This document shows positions 52,529 to 61,699 of a stretch of 64,000 bases of DNA, one piece after another; position 1 is the first letter of the stretch; every line of letters begins with the position of its first letter. The notes beneath the pieces are model-generated. The model was not told the origin of the DNA and made no database searches. It worked only from the letters and a program-made list of their open reading frames with translations. This DNA comes from Campylobacter porcelli (GTDB lineage: Bacteria; Campylobacterota; Campylobacteria; Campylobacterales; Campylobacteraceae), in the NCBI RefSeq assembly GCF_002139855.1, contig NZ_CP018789.1, positions 620,001-684,000 on the forward strand. The letters run 5' to 3'. A program made the translations under genes and the position numbers.

Positions 52529-53773
52529 ATGAATATTTTAGTTATTGGAAGTGGCGGTAGAGAGTATGCCATAGGATTAAGACTAACTCAAGATAAACAA
52601 AAACACAATCTTTATTTCGCTCCTGGCAATGGAGCAACTGCGAATTTAGGGCAAAATGTGGATATTAGCGATTTTAATGATTTGGCTAAATTTGCACTTG
52701 AAAATAAAATAGAGCTTACTATAGTTGGCCCTGAAAATGCCCTAAGTGACGGAGTTGTAGATATATTTAAGGCTAATAATCTAAATATTTTTGGCCCTAC
52801 GAAATCGGCTGCTAGACTAGAGAGCTCAAAAGCTTATATGAAGGAATTTCTAGCTAAAAATAGCATAAGAACGGCTAAATTTATAAATACTAATAACTAT
52901 GAAGAGGCGGCTAAATTTATAGATACCTTAGGTGATATAGTCGTTGTAAAAGCTGATGGTTTGTGTGCTGGGAAGGGCGTTATAATTGCTAAAAGCAAGA
53001 GCGAGGCTAAAGACGCAGCAAAGGATATGCTAAGTGGAAAGAGCTTTGGCGAGGCTGGAAGTAGGGTTGTGATAGAGGAGTTTTTAGATGGATTTGAGCT
53101 AAGCTTTTTTGCCATTTGCGATGGTAGCAACTTCGTATCCTTGCCAGTAGCACAAGATCATAAAAGATTATTAAGTGGTGATGAGGGGCCAAATACCGGC
53201 GGAATGGGTGCTTATGCCCCAAGTCCGCTTGCGGATAAAAATTTAATTAAAAGGGTTGAAGAGGAGATTATAAAACCAACTCTAAAAGGCATGCAAGATG
53301 AGAAAGCTCCGTTTTGTGGAGTTTTATTTGTGGGTTTAATGGTGGTAAATTCAGTGCCATATGTGCTTGAATTTAATGTAAGATTTGGCGATCCTGAGTG
53401 CGAGGTTTTGATGCCATTAATTGATGGAGAGCTTGGTGAGATTTTGCATAGTGCGGCACTTGGAAAGCTTAATAAATTTGAGATTAAAGATGAGTATGCT
53501 GTAGGAGTGGTGCTAGCTAGTAAGGATTACCCTTATAAAAGTAGCCCAGCAGCCAAAATAGCAGTGGAGAATATACCACCCCATTCTCATATCGCATATG
53601 CTGGAGTATCGCTAGTTGGTGATGAGCTATATGCTACTGGGGGTAGGGTATTAGTAGCTGTTGGTAAGGGTAAAAGTGTAAAAGAGGCTAGAGATAGAGC
53701 TTATGAGTTAGCTAAAAATATTAAATTTGATGGTATGCAATACCGCAACGATATAGGGTATCAGGCACTTTGA
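52529..53773 (+). CDS. purD: Phosphoribosylamine-glycine ligase PurD
   Basis: PurD adds glycine to phosphoribosylamine in purine synthesis. The 414-residue ATP-grasp enzyme shows [18 protein letters not shown] at the start, [19 protein letters not shown] (ATP-binding loop), [20 protein letters not shown] and [15 protein letters not shown], all characteristic. The start has AGGAAA upstream. It overlaps the RDD gene by four bases. guaA at 23-24.6 kb acts later in the same overall pathway. Confidence 0.97.
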   Translation: MNILVIGSGGREYAIGLRLTQDKQKHNLYFAPGNGATANLGQNVDISDFNDLAKFALENKIELTIVGPENALSDGVVDIFKANNLNIFGPTKSAARLESSKAYMKEFLAKNSIRTAKFINTNNYEEAAKFIDTLGDIVVVKADGLCAGKGVIIAKSKSEAKDAAKDMLSGKSFGEAGSRVVIEEFLDGFELSFFAICDGSNFVSLPVAQDHKRLLSGDEGPNTGGMGAYAPSPLADKNLIKRVEEEIIKPTLKGMQDEKAPFCGVLFVGLMVVNSVPYVLEFNVRFGDPECEVLMPLIDGELGEILHSAALGKLNKFEIKDEYAVGVVLASKDYPYKSSPAAKIAVENIPPHSHIAYAGVSLVGDELYATGGRVLVAVGKGKSVKEARDRAYELAKNIKFDGMQYRNDIGYQAL

Positions 53774-54231
53774 TGAGAGAGAGTTTAGAAGAGAGATTAT
53801 ATAGGGAAAATATCACCATCGCTAGTATAAATAGGCGTGTTTTAGCGTATGCTATTGATGATATTATCATATCTGTGCTATTTATGCTAGTTTATTGGGA
53901 TTTTATCGCTAGGGCTAGTAATGTTGGGGTTGAGGCGACATTAAACGCTATATCTGGGTTATTTTGGCAAATTGCGCTTATGAAGGTGGTTTATCATACA
54001 TTTTTTATATGGTATTACGCTGCTACCCCAGGTAAAATGCTGTGTAAAATAGTCTGTATAGATACCATTATGCTATCTCGCCCAAGCCTTAGTAGTAGCT
54101 TTATTAGAGCTTGTGTTAGGATACTTAGCGAAACTCTGTTTTATATCGGATTTTTATGGGCATTTGGAAATTCTCAGCGTCAAACTTGGCAAGATAAGTT
54201 AGCCAAAACCGTGGTTTGTAATGCGTATTAG
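53770..54231 (+). CDS. RDD-family membrane protein
   Basis: A 153-residue protein with three or more membrane segments. [18 protein letters not shown] carries the Arg-Asp-Asp family signature in the first segment, and TPGKMLCKI and [11 protein letters not shown] follow. RDD proteins are small transport-like membrane proteins of mostly unknown role. It overlaps purD upstream by four bases and lptD downstream by eleven. Confidence 0.88.
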   Translation: MMRESLEERLYRENITIASINRRVLAYAIDDIIISVLFMLVYWDFIARASNVGVEATLNAISGLFWQIALMKVVYHTFFIWYYAATPGKMLCKIVCIDTIMLSRPSLSSSFIRACVRILSETLFYIGFLWAFGNSQRQTWQDKLAKTVVCNAY

Positions 54232-56404
54232 ATCACTAGCTTTTGTTGGGCTTTTATTTAATAAGCTTTTAGGCAATGTAGAAAATGTCGAATTTCTAGC
54301 TAGTGATGTCCAAAAAGATGGAGATATAATCACTGCTAATGGTAATGTTTTATTATATTCGCAAAACTATTTAGCTAGTGCTAGTAGTGCAAAGTATGAT
54401 CAAAAAAATAAAATTATTGAGCTATTTGGCAATGTTAGCCTAATGCGTGGAGAGTATGAGACTAGTAGGGCTGAGTATGCTAGGATAGATCTAAGCACTA
54501 ATGAAATGATCTTTGAAAATAGCTTTATAATGGATAAAAAGAAGGAGATTTGGCTACAAGGTGCTCAAAGTTGTAATAGCGATGAGATGGTAAGTGTAAA
54601 GAATTCTATAGTCTCAAGTTGTAATGTTAGCGATCCAGATTGGCATATAGGATTTAGCAAAGGAGAGTTAAATAAACAGAGTAAATTCTTACACCTTTAC
54701 AATCCAGTATTTTATGTCAAAAATACCCCAGTTATGTATCTTCCATATTTTGGTTTTAGCACTGATAAGACTAGAAGAACAGGGCTTTTAACCCCGCAAC
54801 TATCATATAGCAAAGATGAAGGACTGGTATATTTACAGCCATTTTATATAGCTGAGTATAATGAGTGGGATTTGGAATTTGATCCGCAGATCCGCACAAA
54901 TAGAGGTGTTGGGCTATACTCTACATTTAGATTTGCTGACTCGCCATACTCTAGTGGATATATCCGTGGTGGTGTATTTGAAGAAAGAAGTGAGTATAAA
55001 CAAAAAGAGAATTTAAAAAACAAACAGCACTCTGGTATAGAGGTAGGATATGATAGGGATAAGCTTGTTGGGTATTTGATAGATGGCGATTTTAAAGAAG
55101 GGTTGTGGCTGGAGTTTGTAAATTTAAATGATATTGATTATTTAAATTTGCGAGGTCGAAATGGGGGCAATTATGACTCTTTAGTCCAATCTAAGTTAAA
55201 CTACTTTATTACTACTGATAATCAATATTTAGGAACTTATGCAAAATATTATATAGATACAGCAAAAATCGGCACTAAATATGGCAACGATGATACACTT
55301 CAAGAGCTGCCAAGAATCCAATATCATAGCTTTTTTGATACATTTATAGTTCCAAATTTGACCTATTCATTTGATTTTAAATATCATAATTACACAAGAA
55401 AGATTGGAGCTAGTGCTAATCAATATGAGATAGATATTCCGCTTGGATTGCAGTTTGGGATATTTGATGATTATGCGAATTTATATTTAAGCCAGAATCT
55501 ATATGCTTCACATATAGATTATAATCGTGCTAAATACTATAATGGCACTGATTTTTATACTAATAATAGCGATGATATAATCAACCATTATCACAGAATT
55601 TTACTAGAAAGTGATATAGCTAGAGCTTTTAGCAGTTTTTACCACACTTTAAATTTTAAATTTGATTATATTAAACCTGGATATAATGATGGCGATACTA
55701 ATGAAAAGCTTTTAAAATATTATTTAATCCAAGATGGAATGGCGTATAATGCTAGCAATTTATCGCTTTTTGAAGATAATTTTATAGATAGAATTTCAAA
55801 TAAATATACAATCGAGCGACTGGCATTTGAAGGTTCGCAGTTTTTTTATGATTCAATGGGACAAAAGCTAATAAGGCATAGTATAAAACAGAGCTATAAC
55901 TTTGATGATAGTGATATGGAGAGCTTGGAGAATAGATTTAATTTATACTATGGAAATTTTGATTTTGCCAATAAAATAGAGTATTCTCATATTGATAATG
56001 ATCTTTCAAAAATCCAAACAGGCATCTCATATAATGGTAGCAAAATCGCAACAAGAGTATGGCATACATATGATAAAAACTACTATGATGGAGATGCATA
56101 TGATAAAGAGAGCTATATAAGCGGTAGTGCAAATTTTAAATTGCCATATAATTATGAGCTATTTGCCGGGGTGGATTATGATTTACAAAGAGATTATACT
56201 AAGATGTGGCAAAGTGGAATTCACTATAAGAGAAAGTGCTGGGATTATAGTTTAATATATAAAGAAGATATTGAGCCAAAAAACACAAGTGCTGGTATAG
56301 AGTCTAAAAAGAGCCAAGGAGTATATATATATTTTAGTTTCTATCCATTGGGTGAGTTTAAATATGATTTCTCTATAGAACAAGATAGTAAGGCGATAAA
56401 TTGA
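54221..56404 (+). CDS. lptD: LPS-assembly protein LptD
   Basis: LptD is the outer-membrane barrel that delivers lipooligosaccharide to the surface. The 727-residue protein has an N-terminal export signal, an OstA-like jellyroll (SDVQKDGDIITANGNVLLYS, LFGNVSLMRG) and a large C-terminal barrel with VMYLPYFGFSTDKTRRTGLL (split: VMYLPYFGFS and TDKTRRTGLLTPQ, the family motif). Cysteines in the jellyroll (GAQSC, SSCNV) and near the C-terminus (KRKCWDY) could form the known inter-domain disulfide. lptE and a possible LptM-like gene occur elsewhere in this window. It overlaps both neighbours slightly. Confidence 0.94.
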   Translation: MRIRSLAFVGLLFNKLLGNVENVEFLASDVQKDGDIITANGNVLLYSQNYLASASSAKYDQKNKIIELFGNVSLMRGEYETSRAEYARIDLSTNEMIFENSFIMDKKKEIWLQGAQSCNSDEMVSVKNSIVSSCNVSDPDWHIGFSKGELNKQSKFLHLYNPVFYVKNTPVMYLPYFGFSTDKTRRTGLLTPQLSYSKDEGLVYLQPFYIAEYNEWDLEFDPQIRTNRGVGLYSTFRFADSPYSSGYIRGGVFEERSEYKQKENLKNKQHSGIEVGYDRDKLVGYLIDGDFKEGLWLEFVNLNDIDYLNLRGRNGGNYDSLVQSKLNYFITTDNQYLGTYAKYYIDTAKIGTKYGNDDTLQELPRIQYHSFFDTFIVPNLTYSFDFKYHNYTRKIGASANQYEIDIPLGLQFGIFDDYANLYLSQNLYASHIDYNRAKYYNGTDFYTNNSDDIINHYHRILLESDIARAFSSFYHTLNFKFDYIKPGYNDGDTNEKLLKYYLIQDGMAYNASNLSLFEDNFIDRISNKYTIERLAFEGSQFFYDSMGQKLIRHSIKQSYNFDDSDMESLENRFNLYYGNFDFANKIEYSHIDNDLSKIQTGISYNGSKIATRVWHTYDKNYYDGDAYDKESYISGSANFKLPYNYELFAGVDYDLQRDYTKMWQSGIHYKRKCWDYSLIYKEDIEPKNTSAGIESKKSQGVYIYFSFYPLGEFKYDFSIEQDSKAIN

Positions 56405-57096
56405 TAAATCCAAATGAACTTAAATTTCAAAATGAGCTAGATGCTGCTAATAAGCTATTAGAGGCGCTGCCGCAAAAAGAGCTTATGGATGGAAATTTTG
56501 TTATAGTTTGCTCATCTTTAGATAGTGTAGTGCTAGCTGATGAGTTGGCTAATAGACTTGAACTTAGCTATGAATTGCTTTTTAGTGAGAGATTATACGC
56601 TCCAAATAACCCTGAATGCGAGATTGCTATAGTAAGTGAGACTGAGGAGATTGTCTATAATAGTGAGTTAGTTAATGCATTTGATATAAGCTTGGATTTT
56701 ATATATGGAGAGGCTCATCGTAAATATGAAGAGAAAATTTTAAAAAATGTTTATAAATATCGCAAAGGCAAGTTATTAGAAAATCTTCAAGGTAGAAATA
56801 TATTATTAGTTGATTTAGGATGTCAAACAGGGATTACAGCTTTAGTGTGTATAAAATCACTAATAAATTTAGGCGTCAAATCCATAGTGTATGGCACACC
56901 ATTAATCGCTTCTGATATACTATCATATTTTAATACCTTAGTTGATAGCTTATATTATGCTAAGAAGATAAGTAATTTTGTGGATGTGGATTTTTATTAT
57001 AGTGATAGGGTGGCGGTGGATTCTGTTATGTCTATTTTAGAAGATAGCCCACACTATCTACCATTACAAAAAATACAAAAATCAAAGGAGATATAG
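56401..57096 (+). CDS. Phosphoribosyltransferase-like protein
   Basis: A 231-residue cytoplasmic protein with the type I phosphoribosyltransferase layout: a hood, then VIVCSSLDSVVLADELANRL, and the PRPP-like loop ILLVDLGCQTGITAL. The loop normally has two acidic residues (VDD or VDE); here it reads VDL, so PRPP binding may be altered. The same gene lies before pnp in C. jejuni. It starts with TTG overlapping the lptD stop and directly abuts pnp. Confidence 0.78.
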   Translation: MINPNELKFQNELDAANKLLEALPQKELMDGNFVIVCSSLDSVVLADELANRLELSYELLFSERLYAPNNPECEIAIVSETEEIVYNSELVNAFDISLDFIYGEAHRKYEEKILKNVYKYRKGKLLENLQGRNILLVDLGCQTGITALVCIKSLINLGVKSIVYGTPLIASDILSYFNTLVDSLYYAKKISNFVDVDFYYSDRVAVDSVMSILEDSPHYLPLQKIQKSKEI

Positions 57097-59277
57097 ATGC
57101 AGTGCAGTATAGAGGTAAATAATCAAATTCAAATTTTCGATCTAAACAAGGTCGCTAAACAAGCTAGTGGAGCAGTGCTTTTAAGAGTAAAAAATAGTGT
57201 AGTATTAGCTACAGTAGCAAGAGAAGATACACAAGTTGAAGAAGATTTTTTACCCTTAACTGTCCAATATATAGAAAAGCAATACGCAGCTGGGAGAATT
57301 CCAGGCGGATATGTTAAGCGTGAGACAAAACCTGGCGACTTTGAGACCCTTACAAGTCGCATAATTGATAGAAGTCTTCGTCCGCTATTTCCTAAGGGCT
57401 ATGCTTATCCTACGCAAATAGTAGTGATGGTATTGAGTGCTGATCCAGAGGTGGATTTACAAGTTATTGGATTAAATGCTGCAAGCGTGGCACTATATTT
57501 AAGCGATATTCCAGTTGAGCGTCCAGTATGTGGGGTTAGAGTTGGGCATATTGATGGTGAGTTTATTTTAAATCCTAGCAACTCTGAGCTTAAAAAATCC
57601 ACCCTTGATCTATATGTAGCTGGTGTTAAAGATGAGCTTTTGATGATAGAGATGAGAAGTTTGCCAACCATCTCAAACGATATGGCACCTATGATGATTA
57701 TGGATCCAGTGATGGATATGGGGCTTTGTAGTGATTTTATCCAAAAGCAATCTATGAATGAATTTGATGAAAATAAGATGCTCGAAGCGATTAAATTTGC
57801 CAATATAGCTATACTAAACGGCTCTAATGCTTACGAAGAGGCCTTTAGAGAGTATAAGAAAGCACCAGCACGACTAGAGTATAAAAGTGAGATAGAAAAT
57901 AGAGATATTGCCATTTATATAGATGAATTTTATAAAGATGAGGTAAAAAATGCCATAAATCAGATGGCAAAAAGTGAGCGAGCTAGTCAGTTAAATCAAA
58001 TTGCTAGTCAAATAGCCTCTAGCGATACTGCTATAAGCGAGTCTTGGGACAAGGAGCTTATCTTAAATATCTTAAGTAAATATAAGAAAAAAATTGTAAG
58101 AGAGCAGATAATAAATCAAGGTTTAAGAGCCGATGGTAGAGGCTTAAGAGATGTAAGACCTATTAGCATTGAGACAAATATATTGCCAAATGCACACGGA
58201 AGTTGCCTATTTACAAGGGGTCAAACTCAAGCTTTAGTAGTAGCGACTTTGGGGACTGATAGCGATGCTCAAATGAGTGAGTTACTCACAGAAAAAGGCG
58301 TTGTAGCAGATAAATTTATGTTTAATTATAATTTTCCTGGATTTAGCGTAGGGGAAGCATCTGCCATTAAGGCTCCAGGTCGCAGAGAGCTAGGTCATGG
58401 AAATTTAGCCAAAAGGGCGTTATATCCAAGCGTGGAGCTAGATAGTCCATACTCTATTAGGCTTGTTAGCGAAATTTTAGAAAGTAATGGCTCAAGCTCT
58501 ATGGCTAGTGTGTGCGGTGGCTCTTTAGCACTTAGAGCCGCTGGAGTACAAAGCTCTAAATTAGTAGCTGGAGTGGCTATGGGGTTGGTATTTGAAGGCG
58601 ATAAATATGCGATATTAACTGATATTATGGGGTTAGAAGACCACGATGGGGATATGGATTTTAAAGTAGCAGGTAGCATAGATGGCATTACGGCACTTCA
58701 GATGGATATTAAACTTGGCGGGATCAGTCAAGAGGTATTAAAAGAGGCACTTTTACAAGCTAAAGAGGCAAGAGAGCATATCTTAAACATTATGCAAAAA
58801 GCAAATGATGATATAGTGGTAAATGAGGATATATTGCCAAAGCTAGAGCTATTTAGCGTTGATCCATCAAAGATTGTAGATATTATCGGTCAAGCTGGTA
58901 AGACTATCAAAGAGATAATTGAGAAATTTGATGTAAGTATTGATTTAGATAGAGAAAAAGGCGAAGTTAAGGTATCTGGAGCACAAAAAGGCAAGGTAGA
59001 AGCAGCAAAAGAGTATATAATCCAAATTACACAAAAAGAGCAAAAATCAAGAGGCGGTAAAAAAGATAGCAAAAATATTGATAGCTTTAAAATAGGAGAT
59101 GAATTTGAAGGAGAGATTATCAAGATAGCTACATTTGGTGCATTTATCTCACTAAGAGATGGCGTAGATGGGCTTTTACATATCTCAAAAATCAAATCTC
59201 CAATCAAAGAAGGGGAGCGTCTTAAGGTAAAAGTAAGCGAGATTAAGTCTGGTAAAATCTCATTAGATTTAGTTTAA
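57097..59277 (+). CDS. pnp: Polynucleotide phosphorylase
   Basis: PNPase degrades RNA 3' to 5' with phosphate. The 726-residue protein has two RNase PH domains ([19 protein letters not shown] in the first; [15 protein letters not shown] and [16 protein letters not shown] in the second), a KH domain with [15 protein letters not shown] (about residue 590), and a C-terminal S1 domain ([20 protein letters not shown], about 660-726). AAAGGAG precedes the ATG. Length is normal for the genus. Confidence 0.97.
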   Translation: MQCSIEVNNQIQIFDLNKVAKQASGAVLLRVKNSVVLATVAREDTQVEEDFLPLTVQYIEKQYAAGRIPGGYVKRETKPGDFETLTSRIIDRSLRPLFPKGYAYPTQIVVMVLSADPEVDLQVIGLNAASVALYLSDIPVERPVCGVRVGHIDGEFILNPSNSELKKSTLDLYVAGVKDELLMIEMRSLPTISNDMAPMMIMDPVMDMGLCSDFIQKQSMNEFDENKMLEAIKFANIAILNGSNAYEEAFREYKKAPARLEYKSEIENRDIAIYIDEFYKDEVKNAINQMAKSERASQLNQIASQIASSDTAISESWDKELILNILSKYKKKIVREQIINQGLRADGRGLRDVRPISIETNILPNAHGSCLFTRGQTQALVVATLGTDSDAQMSELLTEKGVVADKFMFNYNFPGFSVGEASAIKAPGRRELGHGNLAKRALYPSVELDSPYSIRLVSEILESNGSSSMASVCGGSLALRAAGVQSSKLVAGVAMGLVFEGDKYAILTDIMGLEDHDGDMDFKVAGSIDGITALQMDIKLGGISQEVLKEALLQAKEAREHILNIMQKANDDIVVNEDILPKLELFSVDPSKIVDIIGQAGKTIKEIIEKFDVSIDLDREKGEVKVSGAQKGKVEAAKEYIIQITQKEQKSRGGKKDSKNIDSFKIGDEFEGEIIKIATFGAFISLRDGVDGLLHISKIKSPIKEGERLKVKVSEIKSGKISLDLV

Positions 59278-59288
59278 AAGGAGAGTTT

Positions 59289-60125
59289 ATGAATATTAAA
59301 AAGATATTTTGTCCATTGATTCGCACTGATGAGATAGAAAGTGATATATATGGCGGTTTGCTTATCGCTAAGAAATTTGAGGCTCATATAGACTTTTTAT
59401 CTTCGCAAATGGATTTTGAGTCGATTTTAGATATGACTATTAGTAGAAGTAATATGTTTGAGTCATTAAAGGGGGCATTTGCCACAGAGTTAAATGAACA
59501 AAAAAATAAAAATTATCAAATTTTTAAAAGAGTTTGCGATGATTTAGGTATAAGTATCGGCAATATCGCCGGTGTGGCAAGTGCGAATTTTGAGACACAA
59601 AATGGTATTAGAAGTCGTGTTTATGAGTATGAGGCTAAATTTTGTGATTTAGTCGTTACAGCTTGTCCTATAAAAGGCGAGGCTACATCGACATTTGACG
59701 CAGCTGTGGTAAATAGCGGTAAAAACGCAATTATAATGCCAAATTCAATGAAAAAATTTAGTATGGATAATATACTAATTGGCTGGAATGGCACAACAAG
59801 CATATCAAGAAGTCTTACAAACTCAATGAGTATATTAAAAAAAGCTAAAAATATTCATATAATTGTAACTAAAAAATATGATAATTCAGTCTTGGATATT
59901 AAAACCAGACTTCTTAGCTATCTAGAGTATCATGATGTAAATGCTACATTTGAGGTGGTAACTACTACAAATATTCCAGGTGAGGCCTTGCTAGAAAATA
60001 CATTAAAAGGCAATTTTGATATGGTTATAGCTAGTAGTTATGGCGAAAATGGGGTAAAAGAGATATTCTTAGGTGGTAGCACGAAGTACTTTTTAGAAAA
60101 TACTCCAGTGCCGGTATTTATGTAG
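59289..60125 (+). CDS. Universal stress protein-like protein
   Basis: A 278-residue protein with two halves of the universal stress protein fold. The C-terminal half has the ATP-binding pattern ASSYGENGVKEIFLGGSTKY followed by TPVPVFM; the N-terminal half (KKIFCPLIRTDE) lacks it. Relatives bind nucleotides and respond to stress, with unknown targets. It follows pnp by 11 bases with AAAGGAG upstream, and its stop lies inside the terminator hairpin shared with the HIT gene. Confidence 0.8.
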   Translation: MNIKKIFCPLIRTDEIESDIYGGLLIAKKFEAHIDFLSSQMDFESILDMTISRSNMFESLKGAFATELNEQKNKNYQIFKRVCDDLGISIGNIAGVASANFETQNGIRSRVYEYEAKFCDLVVTACPIKGEATSTFDAAVVNSGKNAIIMPNSMKKFSMDNILIGWNGTTSISRSLTNSMSILKKAKNIHIIVTKKYDNSVLDIKTRLLSYLEYHDVNATFEVVTTTNIPGEALLENTLKGNFDMVIASSYGENGVKEIFLGGSTKYFLENTPVPVFM

Positions 60126-60142
60126 CTTAGAAGCTACTTTTT
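60122..60142 (+). terminator. Terminator shared by the USP-like and HIT genes
   Basis: GTAGCTT (60122-60128) and AAGCTAC (60131-60137) form a perfect 7-bp stem with a two-base gap, followed by five T. The stop codons of both convergent genes (TAG at 60123-60125; TAA at 60127-60129 on the minus strand) lie inside the hairpin, so it doubles as coding and termination signal. Confidence 0.75.
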
Positions 60143-60486
60143 GGGTCGTGTTGGTGATTGTCAGTCCATTTAAGCATTGTGCCACCTAGCATATGGAAGT
60201 GTAGATGTGGCACCTCTTGACCGCTATTTTCTCCGCAGTTAGTAACTAGGCGGTATCCAGTTTTATCCACGCCTATGGCTATTGCCACTTCTTGGATAAA
60301 TTTTGTCATCTCTCCCATTAGAGTTGGATCCATCTCTTGGAAATTTTCATAGTGCTTTTTAGGTATTATCAAGATATGCACAGGCGCCTTAGGATTTATA
60401 TCATGAAATGCTAGAAATTTATCATTTTCTAAGACCTTATTTGATGGAATCTCACCAGCTACAATTTTATCAAAAATACAAGACAT
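60127..60486 (-). CDS. HIT-family nucleotide hydrolase
   Basis: A 119-residue protein with the histidine triad VPHLHFHMLGG near the C-terminus and the N-terminal CIFDKIVAGEIPSNKVLEN of the HinT branch. HinT-type enzymes hydrolyse nucleotide phosphoramidates. It is a lone leftward gene. The 220-base gap between it and pheS is AT-rich and holds promoters for both directions. Confidence 0.95.
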   Translation of the reverse strand: MSCIFDKIVAGEIPSNKVLENDKFLAFHDINPKAPVHILIIPKKHYENFQEMDPTLMGEMTKFIQEVAIAIGVDKTGYRLVTNCGENSGQEVPHLHFHMLGGTMLKWTDNHQHDPKSSF

Positions 60487-60671
60487 TGCTAAACTCCTAT
60501 GTGAAATTATTCATAATTATATCAGATAATTTTTATAATTCCTTATAAATTTTGATAATTTTTCTATTTTTATTAAAGTTGTTTAAATATTCAAATGATA
60601 ACTCATTTTAGTATTAGATGGATTAATAAATTTAACTTATCAGTATCAATTTTTTTTAATTAAATTTTGGA

Positions 60672-60677
60672 TACAAT
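60672..60677 (+). promoter_or_regulatory. Putative -10 for pheST
   Basis: TACAAT at 60672-60677, preceded by TTTTGGA, lies 30 bases before the pheS start. It is one mismatch from consensus and has the usual T-rich upstream context. No leader-peptide or T-box structure was seen before it. Confidence 0.45.
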
Positions 60678-60706
60678 AAATCTAAAAATTAGTTAAGGAA
60701 TATGGT

Positions 60707-61699
60707 TTGCAAGATATTATTAGTAAGATTGACTTAGCTGCAAGCTTAGATGAATTAGAGCAAATTCGGCTTGAGCTATTTGGCAAAAAGGGTAGCATTA
60801 CGGCTGAATTTAATAGATTAAAAGATGTTGAGCCTGAAAATAAGAAGGCTTATGCCCAAAGCTTAAATATCAAAAGAGACACTCTAACAGCCAAGCTAAA
60901 TGAGAGAAAAATAATCCTTGAGAGTGAGTATATTAAAACTAAAATGAAAAGCGAAGCCATTGATATTTCGCTATTTGATGAGCCGCTTTTTACTGGCGCT
61001 TTACACCCAGTGATGCAGACAATGGATAGGATTATTGACTATTTTGTAGCACAAAATTTTAGCATTGAGACTGGGCCGCTGATCGAAGATGATTTTCATA
61101 ATTTTGAAGCTTTAAATTTGCCTAAGCATCACCCAGCAAGAGATATGCAAGATACATTTTATTTAAAAGATTTTAGACTTCTTAGGACTCACACTAGCCC
61201 AGTGCAAGTTCGCACTATGCTTAGTCAAAAGCCACCAATTCGTATGATTGCCCCTGGGTCTGTTTTTCGTAGAGATTTAGACCTTACTCACACTCCAATG
61301 TTTCATCAAATAGAGGGTTTAGTTGTAGAAGAGGGCACAAAAGTTAGCTTTGCGAATTTAAAATATATTTTAGAAGATTTTTTAAGATATATGTTTGGCG
61401 ATGTTAAGGTTAGATTTCGCCCTAGCTTTTTCCCATTTACAGAGCCTAGCACAGAGGTTGATATAAGCTGTATATTCTGTAGTGGGTGCGGATGTAGAGT
61501 TTGTAAGCAAACAGGCTGGCTAGAGGTCCTTGGTAGTGGCGTTGTCGATCCAAATGTCTTTGAAGCAGTAGGATATAAAAATGTCAGTGGATACGCTTTT
61601 GGGCTTGGTGTGGAGCGTTTTGCGATGTTACTTCATAGAATTCCAGATCTTAGAAGCTTGTTTGAAGGGGATATTAGACTATTGGAGCAGTTTAAATGA
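60707..61699 (+). CDS. pheS: Phenylalanyl-tRNA synthetase alpha subunit
   Basis: PheS holds the class II catalytic site that charges tRNA-Phe. The 330-residue protein has an N-terminal coiled coil ([17 protein letters not shown]), then the catalytic core with [65 protein letters not shown] (motif 2) and [18 protein letters not shown] (motif 3). It starts at TTG with AAGGA seven bases upstream. Its stop overlaps the pheT ATG. Confidence 0.96.
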   Translation: MQDIISKIDLAASLDELEQIRLELFGKKGSITAEFNRLKDVEPENKKAYAQSLNIKRDTLTAKLNERKIILESEYIKTKMKSEAIDISLFDEPLFTGALHPVMQTMDRIIDYFVAQNFSIETGPLIEDDFHNFEALNLPKHHPARDMQDTFYLKDFRLLRTHTSPVQVRTMLSQKPPIRMIAPGSVFRRDLDLTHTPMFHQIEGLVVEEGTKVSFANLKYILEDFLRYMFGDVKVRFRPSFFPFTEPSTEVDISCIFCSGCGCRVCKQTGWLEVLGSGVVDPNVFEAVGYKNVSGYAFGLGVERFAMLLHRIPDLRSLFEGDIRLLEQFK

